From NCBI RefSeq assembly GCF_019749295.1, contig NZ_JACWFG010000001.1, forward strand, positions 704,604 through 768,603: a stretch of DNA of 64,000 bases, given 5' to 3'. Positions within the stretch are counted from its first letter, which is position 1. Every line of letters begins with the position of its first letter. The notes under the pieces are model-generated. The model saw nothing but the letters and a program-made list of their open reading frames with translations, was not told the DNA's origin and ran no database searches. Shown here piece by piece: positions 7,672 through 15,210 of the stretch. The position numbers and the translations under genes are program-made. Source of the DNA: Neobacillus niacini (lineage in GTDB: Bacteria; Bacillota; Bacilli; Bacillales; Cytobacillaceae).

Positions 7672-7732
7672 GGGTTAGGCCAAGGTGGCAATGGTTAGCT
7701 TAACCATAATGGTTCAATTCCATACTGACCCC
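7672..7732 (+). ncRNA. tRNA-like element 2 (minimal cloverleaf)
   Basis: GGGTTAG (7672-7678) pairs with CTGACCC (7725-7731). Between them are GCCA/TGGC with a 3-base loop (D-arm position), ATGGT/ACCAT with a 7-base loop TAGCTTA (anticodon-arm position, 7691-7707) and AATGG/CCATA with loop TTCAATT (T-arm position, one mismatch). There is no variable loop and no encoded CCA. Position 33 of the anticodon loop is A rather than U. The 5' end is similar in sequence to element 1 (GATGGGTTA..CCAAG.TGG), suggesting a duplicated pair. CATACTG at 7721 also resembles a sigma-G -10 box, so the 3' arm may overlap the SASP promoter. Confidence 0.4.
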
Positions 7733-7761
7733 AAAATTATTAAGAGGAGTGTTATTCAACT

Positions 7762-7965
7762 ATGGCTAGTAACAACAACTCTAATCAACTTTTAGTACCT
7801 GGAGTGGAGCAAGCACTTCAACAAATGAAGTATGAAATTGCTACAGAATTTGGTGTAAATCTTGGTGCAGATACTACTTCTCGTGCCAACGGTTCTGTCG
7901 GAGGAGAAATCACTAAGCGTCTAGTAGCAATGGCAGAGCAACAACTTGGCGGATTCCAACGCTAA
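7762..7965 (+). CDS. sspB: Alpha/beta-type small acid-soluble spore protein
   Basis: A 67-residue SASP with the two family signatures: [10 protein letters not shown], which contains the germination protease cleavage region, and the conserved C-terminal segment [11 protein letters not shown]. These proteins coat spore DNA and are degraded at germination. The start follows AAGAGGAG with suitable spacing. B. subtilis sspB lies beside yheE and near yheH/yheI, the same neighbourhood as here, so the symbol rests on synteny; alpha/beta SASPs are too alike to separate by sequence alone. A strong terminator follows. Confidence 0.92.
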   Translation: MASNNNSNQLLVPGVEQALQQMKYEIATEFGVNLGADTTSRANGSVGGEITKRLVAMAEQQLGGFQR

Positions 7966-8004
7966 TCTTTAAGCAACCACAGAAAAAATAAATATTATGG
8001 CTTA

Positions 8005-8035
8005 AGCCCCCTCCTTCATCGGAGGGGGCTTTCAT
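8005..8035 (+). terminator. Rho-independent terminator of the SASP gene
   Basis: AGCCCCCTCC and GGAGGGGGCT form a perfect 10-bp stem with a 6-base loop, followed by TTCATTT. It sits between the convergent SASP and fumarase genes. Confidence 0.88.
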
Positions 8036-8052
8036 TTAACTTAGCACTATTT

Positions 8053-9432
8053 CTACACCATTTTATCAGGCTTAATCCACTCATCAAATTGCTCCGGCGT
8101 AACATAGCCTGTTTTAACGGCTGCTTCTTTCAATGTACTATTATCTTTAAAAGCAAGCTTGGCGATTTCAGCTGCTTTTTCATAACCTATATAAGGGTTT
8201 AGTGCAGTGACTAGCATTAAAGAGCGTTCCACATGCTTATTAATCACTTCTTTGTTTGCTTCTATTCCCATAGCACATTTTTCATTAAAGGAACGAATGC
8301 TATCTGTTAAAAGTGAGATCGATTGAATTAAATTATATATAATCACTGGCTTAAAAACATTTAATTCGAAGTTCCCTTGGCTTGCCGCAAATCCAATTGT
8401 GGCATCATTCCCAAAAATTTGGCATGAAACCATTGTTAATGCTTCACTTTGAGTTGGGTTTACTTTACCAGGCATAATGGAACTCCCCGGCTCATTGGCC
8501 GGAATAATCAACTCACCAATACCACTTCTTGGTCCACTGGCCAGCCATCTGACATCATTGACTATTTTCATTAAATCTGCTGCCAGCCCTTTTAGAGCAC
8601 CATGTAAAAATACGATTTCATCGTGACTGGTTAAGGCATGAAATTTGTTTGGAGAAGCTTTAAATGGATAACCTGTGAATAATGAAATCTGCTCTGCTAC
8701 TTTATCTCCAAATTGAGGATCAGCGTTTATACCAGTTCCAACTGCAGTGCCGCCAATTGCCAGGTCGAGTACATATTTACTTGAATCTAAAACCATATGT
8801 TCATTCTTTTCAAGCATTCCCCTCCATCCGCTTATTTCTTGACCAAGGGTCAATGGTGTAGCGTCCTGTAGATGGGTTCTGCCGATTTTCACCACTTTCA
8901 TAAAAGCTTTTTCCTTATTAAACAGGGTGCTTTTTAATTCATTAATAGCAGGGATTAAATTCTCAGTAATTTTTATGTACGCAGCAATATGCATGGCCGT
9001 AGGAAAAGTATCGTTAGAGCTTTGTGACATATTCACATCGTCATTTGGATGAACCCTAACTATACTGCCCTGCCTGCTTAATAATTCATTCGCTCGATTA
9101 GCAATTACCTCATTAACATTCATATTGGTCTGAGTGCCGCTTCCAGTTTGCCAAACAGCAAGTGGAAAATGCTGATCATATGCTCCATTAAGAATTTGAT
9201 CACAAACAGTAATAATCGCATTCATTTTTGTATCCACTAATTTACCTAGTTGATGGTTAACTTTTGCAGCTGCTTTTTTTATTTGGGTTAAAGCATAAAC
9301 CACCTCTAGCGGCATTTTTTCGCTGCCAATTTGAAAGTTTTCACGACTCCTTTGTGTTTGTGCACCCCAATATTTATCAACGGGGACCCGAACCTCACCG
9401 AGAGTATCTTTTTCCAATCTAAACTTTTCCAT
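8053..9432 (-). CDS. fumC: Fumarate hydratase class II
   Basis: A 459-residue class II fumarase that interconverts fumarate and malate in the TCA cycle. The superfamily signature [11 protein letters not shown] is at residues 316-326, the catalytic-site H-L-Q-D-A-T-P is near 188, and the substrate-binding stretches S-G-T-Q-T-N-M-N and S-S-N-D-T-F-P-T are near 98 and 138. Length equals the family norm and there is no iron-sulphur cysteine set. GAGGTGG precedes the ATG. Class II rather than aspartase is favoured by overall sequence; aspartase is the main alternative. Confidence 0.92.
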   Translation of the reverse strand: MEKFRLEKDTLGEVRVPVDKYWGAQTQRSRENFQIGSEKMPLEVVYALTQIKKAAAKVNHQLGKLVDTKMNAIITVCDQILNGAYDQHFPLAVWQTGSGTQTNMNVNEVIANRANELLSRQGSIVRVHPNDDVNMSQSSNDTFPTAMHIAAYIKITENLIPAINELKSTLFNKEKAFMKVVKIGRTHLQDATPLTLGQEISGWRGMLEKNEHMVLDSSKYVLDLAIGGTAVGTGINADPQFGDKVAEQISLFTGYPFKASPNKFHALTSHDEIVFLHGALKGLAADLMKIVNDVRWLASGPRSGIGELIIPANEPGSSIMPGKVNPTQSEALTMVSCQIFGNDATIGFAASQGNFELNVFKPVIIYNLIQSISLLTDSIRSFNEKCAMGIEANKEVINKHVERSLMLVTALNPYIGYEKAAEIAKLAFKDNSTLKEAAVKTGYVTPEQFDEWIKPDKMV

Positions 9433-9492
9433 AGCTTACCACCTCTCTATTTCATTTTTGTATCGTTATTCATATTCTTATTCCTTTTTTAC

Positions 9493-9519
9493 AAAAAAAA
9501 ATGCAGACAAATGTCTGCA
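9493..9519 (-). terminator. Terminator of the 27-residue gene
   Basis: On the minus strand TGCAGACA and TGTCTGCA pair perfectly and are followed by a run of nine T. Confidence 0.8.
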
Positions 9520-9521
9520 CT

Positions 9522-9605
9522 TTAATGCTTAACAATCATATAGCCAATAAAATACGAAAGAATTAATAAACTTCCAATTACATTAACAATAGAATAATCT
9601 GTCAA
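9522..9605 (-). CDS. Very small membrane protein, 27 residues
   Basis: A TTG-initiated frame with AGGGGTGG 7 bases upstream encodes a single hydrophobic helix (V-I-G-S-L-L-I-L-S-Y-F-I-G-Y-M-I-V) with a basic end (K-H). The stop is followed by only 2 bases before a strong minus-strand terminator. The tight packing of ribosome-binding site, helix and terminator argues for a real gene. No family is recognised; roles of such single-helix proteins (transporter regulator, toxin, sporulation peptide) cannot be told apart from sequence. Confidence 0.5.
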   Translation of the reverse strand: MTDYSIVNVIGSLLILSYFIGYMIVKH

Positions 9606-9722
9606 TTATATCCACCCCTTATTATGTTAGAGCTTAAACATATTTAAATTATCATAATTAGCGGTTTTTATATGTGATAAAATTAACAGTTCACCAATCA
9701 CATTGTGAAATTTTAGTGAACA

Positions 9723-11738
9723 TCATCCTGCAAGCTCCGTTCGCCCTTTTTGGAGTTCATACATTTGATAGTATTTTCCCTTTAGAACCATCAATTCTTC
9801 ATGCGAACCACGTTCAACAATCCTTCCACGGTCAAGCACAAGAATTTGGTCAGCATTGCGAATCGTTGACAGTCTATGTGCAATGATAAACGTTGTTCTG
9901 CCTTTCTTCAAAACATCCATTGCCTCTTGAATAACTGCTTCTGTTTCAGTATCGATACTTGATGTTGCTTCATCTAAAATTAAAATTGCCGGGTTAAAAG
10001 CAAGGGCTCTAGCAAAAGAGATTAACTGACGCTGTCCGCTTGAAAGCGTACTTCCTTTTTCAATAACAGGTTCATCATATCCATTTTCTAAGTTCTTAAA
10101 GACTTTTTCAGCCCCAACATCCTTTAAAGCCTTTTCTACCATTTCCCTCGTGATTTCTGGATCACCTAAACTTACATTAGAGGCAATCGTACCGGTAAAC
10201 AAATATGGATCCTGCAGCACAATACCCATATGATTCCGAATGGTTTGCCGTGGAATATTGATAATGTCCTTACCATCAATTAGAATTTTGCCCTTTTGAC
10301 AATCATAAAAACGGAATAGTAAATTCATAATCGAACTTTTTCCAGAACCAGTGTGTCCTACAAGTGCAACAGTCTGCCCCTGCTTCGCCTCAAAGTCAAT
10401 ATCCTTCAGTACATACTCATTTTCTTTATACCCAAAAGAGACTTGATCAAAAGTGACATTCCCAGAAAAACGCTTCATTCGTTCAGTACTGACATTTTCA
10501 CCTTGTTCATCCATCAGCTTAAACACTCGTTCCCCGGCAACCAAAGCAGTTTCCAAATTCGCTAACTGATTAACAATCCCCTGTACAGGCTGAAAAAGAC
10601 GGTTAATGTAATCGACAAAAGCATAGAGCACGCCTAAGGATATTACGGAAGCCGGATTTACCGCCTGCCCTCCAAAGTACCAGATGAAGGCAACGAATAC
10701 GAGGTTTCTAAGCACCCCAACTAAGTTATGAGAGGTTAAAGCGTTCAAGCTTAACAGCTTATTTTGAAAGGTAAAATGTTCGGTATTAAGCTTTTCAAAT
10801 TCCTTTTCAGTATCCTTTTCCCTGTGAAACGCTTGAATGATACTCATACCGCCAATTGATTCATTTATTGTCGCATTAATATCACTAATTCGTGAACGTA
10901 TTACATGATTATATTTAGAGGCAAAAAGCCGGTAAACTTTCATCCATGCATAAAGGATTGGTAATAATACTAAACAGATTGCAGCCAGCTCCACGTCTAA
11001 AATAAACAGTGCTGCATAGATTCCCGTAATATAAATTGCACTCGTAAAAAATTGTGCCAATACCGTTACATAAAGCTCACGTATCGCCTCTGTATCATTG
11101 GTGATTCTTGCTACCACTTTTCCAGCGGGCAGGTTATCAAAGTATTGAATAGGCAAACGCTGGATTTGTCCGTACACATCTTCACGCATCTTTTGAATGA
11201 TTCGATTGGCTGACTTTTGCAATAAAAACCGCTGGCCATATTGAAAAATTGAAGAAATAACCAATAAACAAAAATAAATGACCAGCAGCGTAATAATCCC
11301 TGGAATCTCCAGCTGGTAAAACGCCATTAACTCTTTTGTCGTCAAGACCTGTGCCTCATATTCTGCCTTCTGGGTACCCTTTTGAAGTGTCAGCACACCT
11401 TCTTTAAAGGTTCTTTTACCATCGAATTCAAGCTCCCCTTCAACGATGACAAATCTTGCACCAACCTGTAAAATTCTTATTTTATTGCCCTTTACCTCGT
11501 CGTTGGCGAAATTCTTTTCTTTTTTATAAAACTTCCCTTGATACGCTGCGGTGTTTTTTCCCTCTTTGGTTTCATTCCAAACCGATTCAATACCTAAAAT
11601 ATGCTGATCGATAATATTTTTTGCGATGAATGGACCTGCTAAATCTGCAACAACGGAAATGGTCAGCATAAATAATGCAGCAAAGATGATTTTTTTATAC
11701 TTTAACGCATACTGAGTTAATCGCCATCCTGTACTCAT
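9723..11738 (-). CDS. yheH: ABC multidrug exporter subunit YheH (BmrD-like)
   Basis: A 671-residue half-transporter: six-helix exporter domain then ATPase. Between the first two membrane helices there is an insertion of about 100 residues, as in B. subtilis YheH/BmrD (673). The ATPase has G-H-T-G-S-G-K-S (Walker A), L-S-S-G-Q-R-Q-L (signature) and I-L-I-L-D-E-A (Walker B) with the catalytic Glu present. It overlaps yheI by 4 bases (ATGA), so the pair is translationally coupled and should form a YheI/YheH heterodimer exporting drugs. Expression is probably controlled by the attenuator upstream of yheI. Confidence 0.92.
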   Translation of the reverse strand: MSTGWRLTQYALKYKKIIFAALFMLTISVVADLAGPFIAKNIIDQHILGIESVWNETKEGKNTAAYQGKFYKKEKNFANDEVKGNKIRILQVGARFVIVEGELEFDGKRTFKEGVLTLQKGTQKAEYEAQVLTTKELMAFYQLEIPGIITLLVIYFCLLVISSIFQYGQRFLLQKSANRIIQKMREDVYGQIQRLPIQYFDNLPAGKVVARITNDTEAIRELYVTVLAQFFTSAIYITGIYAALFILDVELAAICLVLLPILYAWMKVYRLFASKYNHVIRSRISDINATINESIGGMSIIQAFHREKDTEKEFEKLNTEHFTFQNKLLSLNALTSHNLVGVLRNLVFVAFIWYFGGQAVNPASVISLGVLYAFVDYINRLFQPVQGIVNQLANLETALVAGERVFKLMDEQGENVSTERMKRFSGNVTFDQVSFGYKENEYVLKDIDFEAKQGQTVALVGHTGSGKSSIMNLLFRFYDCQKGKILIDGKDIINIPRQTIRNHMGIVLQDPYLFTGTIASNVSLGDPEITREMVEKALKDVGAEKVFKNLENGYDEPVIEKGSTLSSGQRQLISFARALAFNPAILILDEATSSIDTETEAVIQEAMDVLKKGRTTFIIAHRLSTIRNADQILVLDRGRIVERGSHEELMVLKGKYYQMYELQKGRTELAG

Positions 11739-13492
11739 GCTGTCACCCCCTCTTCAAAGTTATTCTCCACCTGTTGTCGTAAATATTGTTCCTTATACCA
11801 GCCATCAAGTGAAATCAGCTGCTCATGTGTTCCTTCTTCGATTACTCGGCCCTCATCAAGAACGATAATATGGTCTGCATGCTGAACAGCTGACATGCGG
11901 TGGGTAGTGATAATCGTGGTTTTGTCCTTCCTTATATCACGGATATTGTCAATAATACTTTTTTCAGTTTTGGCATCAACAGCCGACAAAGAATCATCAA
12001 GTATCAGAATCTCTGGATTTTTAATAAGCGCCCTGGCAATAGAAATTCTTTGTTTCTGGCCGCCTGAAAGGGCTACACCTTTTTCACCGACCAGTGTTTC
12101 CAAACCTTCAGGGAGCATTTCTAAGTCTTTCCGGAAAGCAGCTAACTCAATGGCCTTTTCCAGCTCTTCGTCACTTGCATCCTTATTTCCAAATAAGATA
12201 TTCTCTTTAACACTTTTCGAAAAAAGAACATGGTCTTGTGGAACATATCCAATCCACTTCCGAATCTGATTGACGGTTTGCTCGTTAAGAGGAACACCCG
12301 AGATGGATAGTTCACCAATGCCTAAAGGGTATTGTCTCAGCAACTGTTTAATGAGAGTGGTCTTACCACTTCCTGTCTTTCCGACAATCCCAAGTGTCTG
12401 ACCTTGGAGTAATTGAACAGATATATTTATTAAATTATCTTCTTTAGAAGACGGATACCGAAATCCCACTTGCTTAAAATCAATTCTATCTGCAGTCTCG
12501 ACCTTAACGGGCTTTGATGGCTGCTCTACTGTTTCCTGAAAGGATAGTGTTTCATTTACCCTGTCCAAGGAAGCATTTCCTCTTTGCATGATATTAATTA
12601 ACTCACCTATTGCAAACATCGGCCAAATTAACATTCCTAAATAAACATTAAAAGCAACGAGGTCGCCCAAGGTAATCGCCTGATTAAAGACTAAATACGC
12701 TCCATATCCAAGACCAATAATATAGCTGATTCCTACAAGGATCCTGACAGTTGGGTCAAATAATGAATCAATCCTTGCCACCTTGATATTTTTTTCGAAT
12801 ACATCCTCTGTTAATTGATGGAACCGTCTGCCATCTGCTTCTTCTTGGACATAGGCACGAATTACCCTTACACCAGCAACACTTTCTAATACTCGGTCGT
12901 TCAATTCCCCAAATGCATCTTGTGCTTCCATAAATCGTTTATGAATCCTATTTCCATATACCTGCATGATATAGGCCATAATTGGCAGAGGAAGAATGGC
13001 CGCAAGGGTAAGTTTCCAGCTGATAAGCACTCCCATTGTTATAATAAGTGTCAGCATCCAGACACTAGAATCAACTAAAGTTAATATCCCAAAACCAGCA
13101 GTATTGGAAATCGCCTTTAAATCATTTGTTGCCCTAGCCATTAAATCGCCTGTTCGATTTTTCTCATAAAATGTCGGCGACATCTTTAATAAGTGTCCCA
13201 TGAACCTTGATCGCAGCTTCCTCTCAACCAGAAAAGCTCCGCCAAATAATTTGTACATCCAAACATACGTAATTCCGTAAGAGAAAACGGTAATCAGCAA
13301 AAGATTGCCTAAATAGCCTGTTATCTTTCCAGTATTCATTTCTCCTAAATGAATATCGTCTATGGCCATCCCGATTATTTTAGGCGGCAGCACATCTAAA
13401 ATTCCGACTAAAATTAATAAAGAAATCGCAATAACATATCGCTTCCAATATTCCTTAAAAAACCAACTTAATTTTTTTAGAACCGAAAACAT
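11735..13492 (-). CDS. yheI: ABC multidrug exporter subunit YheI (BmrC-like)
   Basis: Starting at the ATG at 13492, preceded by AGGGGGGAT, the product has 585 residues, the length of B. subtilis YheI/BmrC. It has six membrane helices followed by an ATPase with V-G-K-T-G-S-G-K-T (Walker A) and L-S-G-G-Q-K-Q-R (signature). Walker B reads I-L-I-L-D-D-S: the catalytic Glu is Asp, the usual mark of the degenerate site in heterodimeric exporters. A longer frame upstream of 13492 has no ribosome-binding site and runs into the terminator hairpin. First structural gene of the yheIH operon. Confidence 0.92.
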   Translation of the reverse strand: MFSVLKKLSWFFKEYWKRYVIAISLLILVGILDVLPPKIIGMAIDDIHLGEMNTGKITGYLGNLLLITVFSYGITYVWMYKLFGGAFLVERKLRSRFMGHLLKMSPTFYEKNRTGDLMARATNDLKAISNTAGFGILTLVDSSVWMLTLIITMGVLISWKLTLAAILPLPIMAYIMQVYGNRIHKRFMEAQDAFGELNDRVLESVAGVRVIRAYVQEEADGRRFHQLTEDVFEKNIKVARIDSLFDPTVRILVGISYIIGLGYGAYLVFNQAITLGDLVAFNVYLGMLIWPMFAIGELINIMQRGNASLDRVNETLSFQETVEQPSKPVKVETADRIDFKQVGFRYPSSKEDNLINISVQLLQGQTLGIVGKTGSGKTTLIKQLLRQYPLGIGELSISGVPLNEQTVNQIRKWIGYVPQDHVLFSKSVKENILFGNKDASDEELEKAIELAAFRKDLEMLPEGLETLVGEKGVALSGGQKQRISIARALIKNPEILILDDSLSAVDAKTEKSIIDNIRDIRKDKTTIITTHRMSAVQHADHIIVLDEGRVIEEGTHEQLISLDGWYKEQYLRQQVENNFEEGVTA

Positions 13493-13514
13493 AAAATCCC
13501 CCCTGTAAAAAAGA

Positions 13515-13550
13515 CAAAAAAGCATACCGCATTTGTGCAGTATGCCTCAA
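13515..13550 (-). terminator. Attenuator terminator upstream of yheI
   Basis: On the minus strand GCATACTGC and GCGGTATGC form a 9-bp stem (one G-T pair) with loop ACAAAT, followed by TTTTTTG. It ends about 20 bases before the yheI start, downstream of a leader peptide frame, which is the arrangement of an attenuator. Confidence 0.75.
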
Positions 13551-13639
13551 AACCTAAAAATAGAGACAAAAAAACACACATTACGTCAAGAAAAGAACGC
13601 AACCTGTGTTGACTCCATTACTATTGCAAATAGAAAAAA

Positions 13640-13717
13640 TCAGACTAATGCATGTAAAATTGGACAGGTTACATTCGAGTATTCAGTTGCAGTTAAAGTT
13701 CTGTGTGTAACAATCAT
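13640..13717 (-). CDS. Leader peptide of the yheIH attenuator (BmrB-like), 25 residues
   Basis: An ATG preceded by GGAGGG opens a 25-residue frame ending about 90 bases before the attenuator stem. B. subtilis bmrCD is controlled by ribosome-mediated attenuation through the leader gene bmrB; this frame has the same position though not obviously the same sequence. Leader codons contain AACCTGT, which can pair with ACAGGTT between the leader stop and the terminator, and ACACACA, which can pair with TGTGTGT just before the terminator, offering alternative folds that depend on ribosome position. Drug-induced ribosome stalling as the inducer is inferred from B. subtilis. Confidence 0.65.
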   Translation of the reverse strand: MIVTHRTLTATEYSNVTCPILHALV

Positions 13718-13819
13718 TTGGTAACCCTCCATTTCCTTTTTTTACATCCTTTGTTAGATTATCACCAGTTTATTTATATGTCAATTCCTATTTTTCAGAA
13801 TTTTTCATCCTGCTTAATT

Positions 13820-14014
13820 TTACCTCTTTCGAAAAATCTTTCGAACAAATAACAGGTAAAAAAGGGTTGGCATTGGAGCTTGAATAAGCCCTACGATTCC
13901 CCATAACCAATAGTTGTGATTGCGTTTTCTGGCATCTAAAAATAAAAAGATGCTTTGCGTTAAAAGAATCGCTGCTACGATAATTATGACGGTGGGGGAT
14001 AATTCATTATTCAT
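13820..14014 (-). CDS. yxlD: YxlD-like small membrane protein (negative regulator of SigY)
   Basis: 64 residues with two hydrophobic helices, about residues 7-27 and 36-58, separated by D-A-R-K-R-N-H-N-Y. In B. subtilis YxlD (68 residues) together with YxlC restrains sigma-Y. It overlaps the yxlC-like gene by 8 bases and is the last gene of the sigY-yxlC-yxlD cluster; the B. subtilis yxlE, yxlF and yxlG genes are missing. Assignment rests on size, topology and gene order. Confidence 0.7.
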   Translation of the reverse strand: MNNELSPTVIIIVAAILLTQSIFLFLDARKRNHNYWLWGIVGLIQAPMPTLFYLLFVRKIFRKR

Positions 14015-14357
14015 TAATTTTCACCTTCCTGCGAAACCCAGTCACTGTGTAGAATACAATAAAAATTGTAGTAATGATCTGAATAAAGAGAAACACAATT
14101 GGCATTTGATAAAAAGATACAATAATTCCACTTAAAATGAATAAGGCAATCGTAAGGAATAAGGATAATTCTTTCCTTAGTTTTTTTCTGCTATTTTCCT
14201 TTTCCGTTATTACCATATTTTCAAACCATTGCAGGTCCGGTGTATAGACAGGGAATTGATCAACCTTGCTTAACCCTTCTTGAAGCTTGTGAATAGCATC
14301 CAAGTCATGCTTATTTTGTTGTTCGTTGTCGAGTATGACGACCTTCTGTTTCTTCAC
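14007..14357 (-). CDS. yxlC: YxlC-like anti-sigma factor component
   Basis: 116 residues: a charged cytoplasmic N-terminus of about 60 residues (D-L-Q-W-F-E-N-M-V motif) followed by two membrane helices near 66-84 and 89-108. The start is GTG at 14357, with GGGAG about 11 bases upstream, and overlaps the sigma gene by 47 bases. B. subtilis YxlC is the main sigma-Y antagonist and has the same topology and position. Membrane-tethered sequestration of the sigma factor is inferred from that homologue. Confidence 0.72.
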   Translation of the reverse strand: MKKQKVVILDNEQQNKHDLDAIHKLQEGLSKVDQFPVYTPDLQWFENMVITEKENSRKKLRKELSLFLTIALFILSGIIVSFYQMPIVFLFIQIITTIFIVFYTVTGFRRKVKINE

Positions 14358-14868
14358 CTAGTTTCAGCTCCCTTCTTACTGCCAAGATTCCATTATGAAC
14401 TCTTGATTTCACCGTTCCAGAGGATATTTTCATCCATGCACCAATTTCATCATATGAGTATCCATAATAATGCTTTAGTACAATAGGAACCCGAACGTCT
14501 ACCGGCAATTTACCTAATGCCTCAATGGCATCGTTCCATTCCTCATTCCGGCTTTCAAAATGCCATTTCAGCTTTCGATAAACTTCTTCTTGTCCCTTCC
14601 ATTGGTTTTCTCTCTTTTGCTTTCTACATTGGTCAATGTAAGCATTAGTAGCAATGGAAATCAGCCAAGTGGAAAATTTGCTTTGACCATTATAGAGGTG
14701 AATTTTTTGAATGCATTTTGCCATTGTTTCTTGTGCTAGTTCCTCTGCTATATCTGGATTCATTGTAATTTTCATTAAGTATTTTACAAGGAATGGATAA
14801 TTTTCTTTAAACAACATAGCAAATGCAAGATGATCCCCTTCTTTTGCGCTTTTTATTAACGGATCCAT
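14311..14868 (-). CDS. sigY: ECF RNA polymerase sigma factor, SigY-like
   Basis: About 185 residues with the two ECF parts: region 2 (A-E-E-L-A-Q-E-T-M-A-K-C and F-S-T-W-L-I-S-I-A-T-N) near residues 40-75, and region 4 with the helix-turn-helix Y-D-E-I-G-A-W-M-K-I-S-S-G-T-V-K-S-R-V near 137-155. ATG at 14868 is chosen; a GTG one codon earlier is equally possible with GAGG upstream. The promoter upstream contains TGAACG and CGTC, the B. subtilis sigma-Y recognition elements, implying autoregulation. Followed by overlapping anti-sigma genes. Confidence 0.85.
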   Translation of the reverse strand: MDPLIKSAKEGDHLAFAMLFKENYPFLVKYLMKITMNPDIAEELAQETMAKCIQKIHLYNGQSKFSTWLISIATNAYIDQCRKQKRENQWKGQEEVYRKLKWHFESRNEEWNDAIEALGKLPVDVRVPIVLKHYYGYSYDEIGAWMKISSGTVKSRVHNGILAVRRELKLGEETEGRHTRQRTTK

Positions 14869-14923
14869 CACACTTGTCCTCTCTTTCCCCCATCGAACCC
14901 TTTATCTTTTTGTATATGTATAA

Positions 14924-14948
14924 GACGTGAATCTAATCATTTCGTTCA
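14924..14948 (-). promoter_or_regulatory. Predicted sigma-Y promoter of sigY-yxlC-yxlD
   Basis: On the minus strand TGAACG (-35, 14943-14948) is followed after 15 bases by CGTC (-10, 14924-14927), about 55 bases before the sigY start. These match the elements known for autoregulated sigma-Y promoters. Confidence 0.65.
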
Positions 14949-15002
14949 TATTTTATAATATTTTTATTAAATAATATAATTTCTAACACAAAAGGCACGA
15001 TT

Positions 15003-15144
15003 TTATTCTAAAGGGCAGCTGCGGTACTCATAAGATTGATGAGTGCCAGTAATCTTATTAAAAGGGCAGCTTCGGTCACTCATAGGGGTGATGAGAACCC
15101 GAAATCTTATTAAAAGGGCAGCTTCGGTCACTCATAAGGATGAT
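15003..15144. repeat. Tandem array of a 52-bp repeat (about 2.7 copies)
   Basis: Units begin at 15003, 15055 and 15107 with the pattern TTATTAAAAGGGCAGCTTCG then GTCACTCATA...GATGAG...AATC. The first two are 52 bp, the third is cut short. CTCAT and ATGAG within each unit can form a small hairpin. The reverse complement of the unit aligns with the array at 18297-18503. Confidence 0.75.
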
Positions 15145-15172
15145 TCTTACAACTTTGAGGTCCTGTCGTTTT

Positions 15173-15205
15173 TAAAAAAAATACGGCACGAAAAACCTCG
15201 TGCCT
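15173..15205 (-). terminator. Terminator of the penicillin-binding protein gene
   Basis: On the minus strand GGCACGA and TCGTGCC pair around a short loop and are followed by GTATTTTTTTT, directly after the gene's stop. Confidence 0.8.
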
Positions 15206-15210
15206 TACCA

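Noticed and set aside
7506..7691. 61-residue minus-strand frame across the tRNA-like elements
   Set aside because: No ribosome-binding site or family pattern; it is explained by the structured RNA-like sequence.
15003..15144. Possible CRISPR array
   Set aside because: Units are contiguous 52-bp repeats that diverge along their length; no unique spacers and no cas genes. The same holds for 18297-18503.
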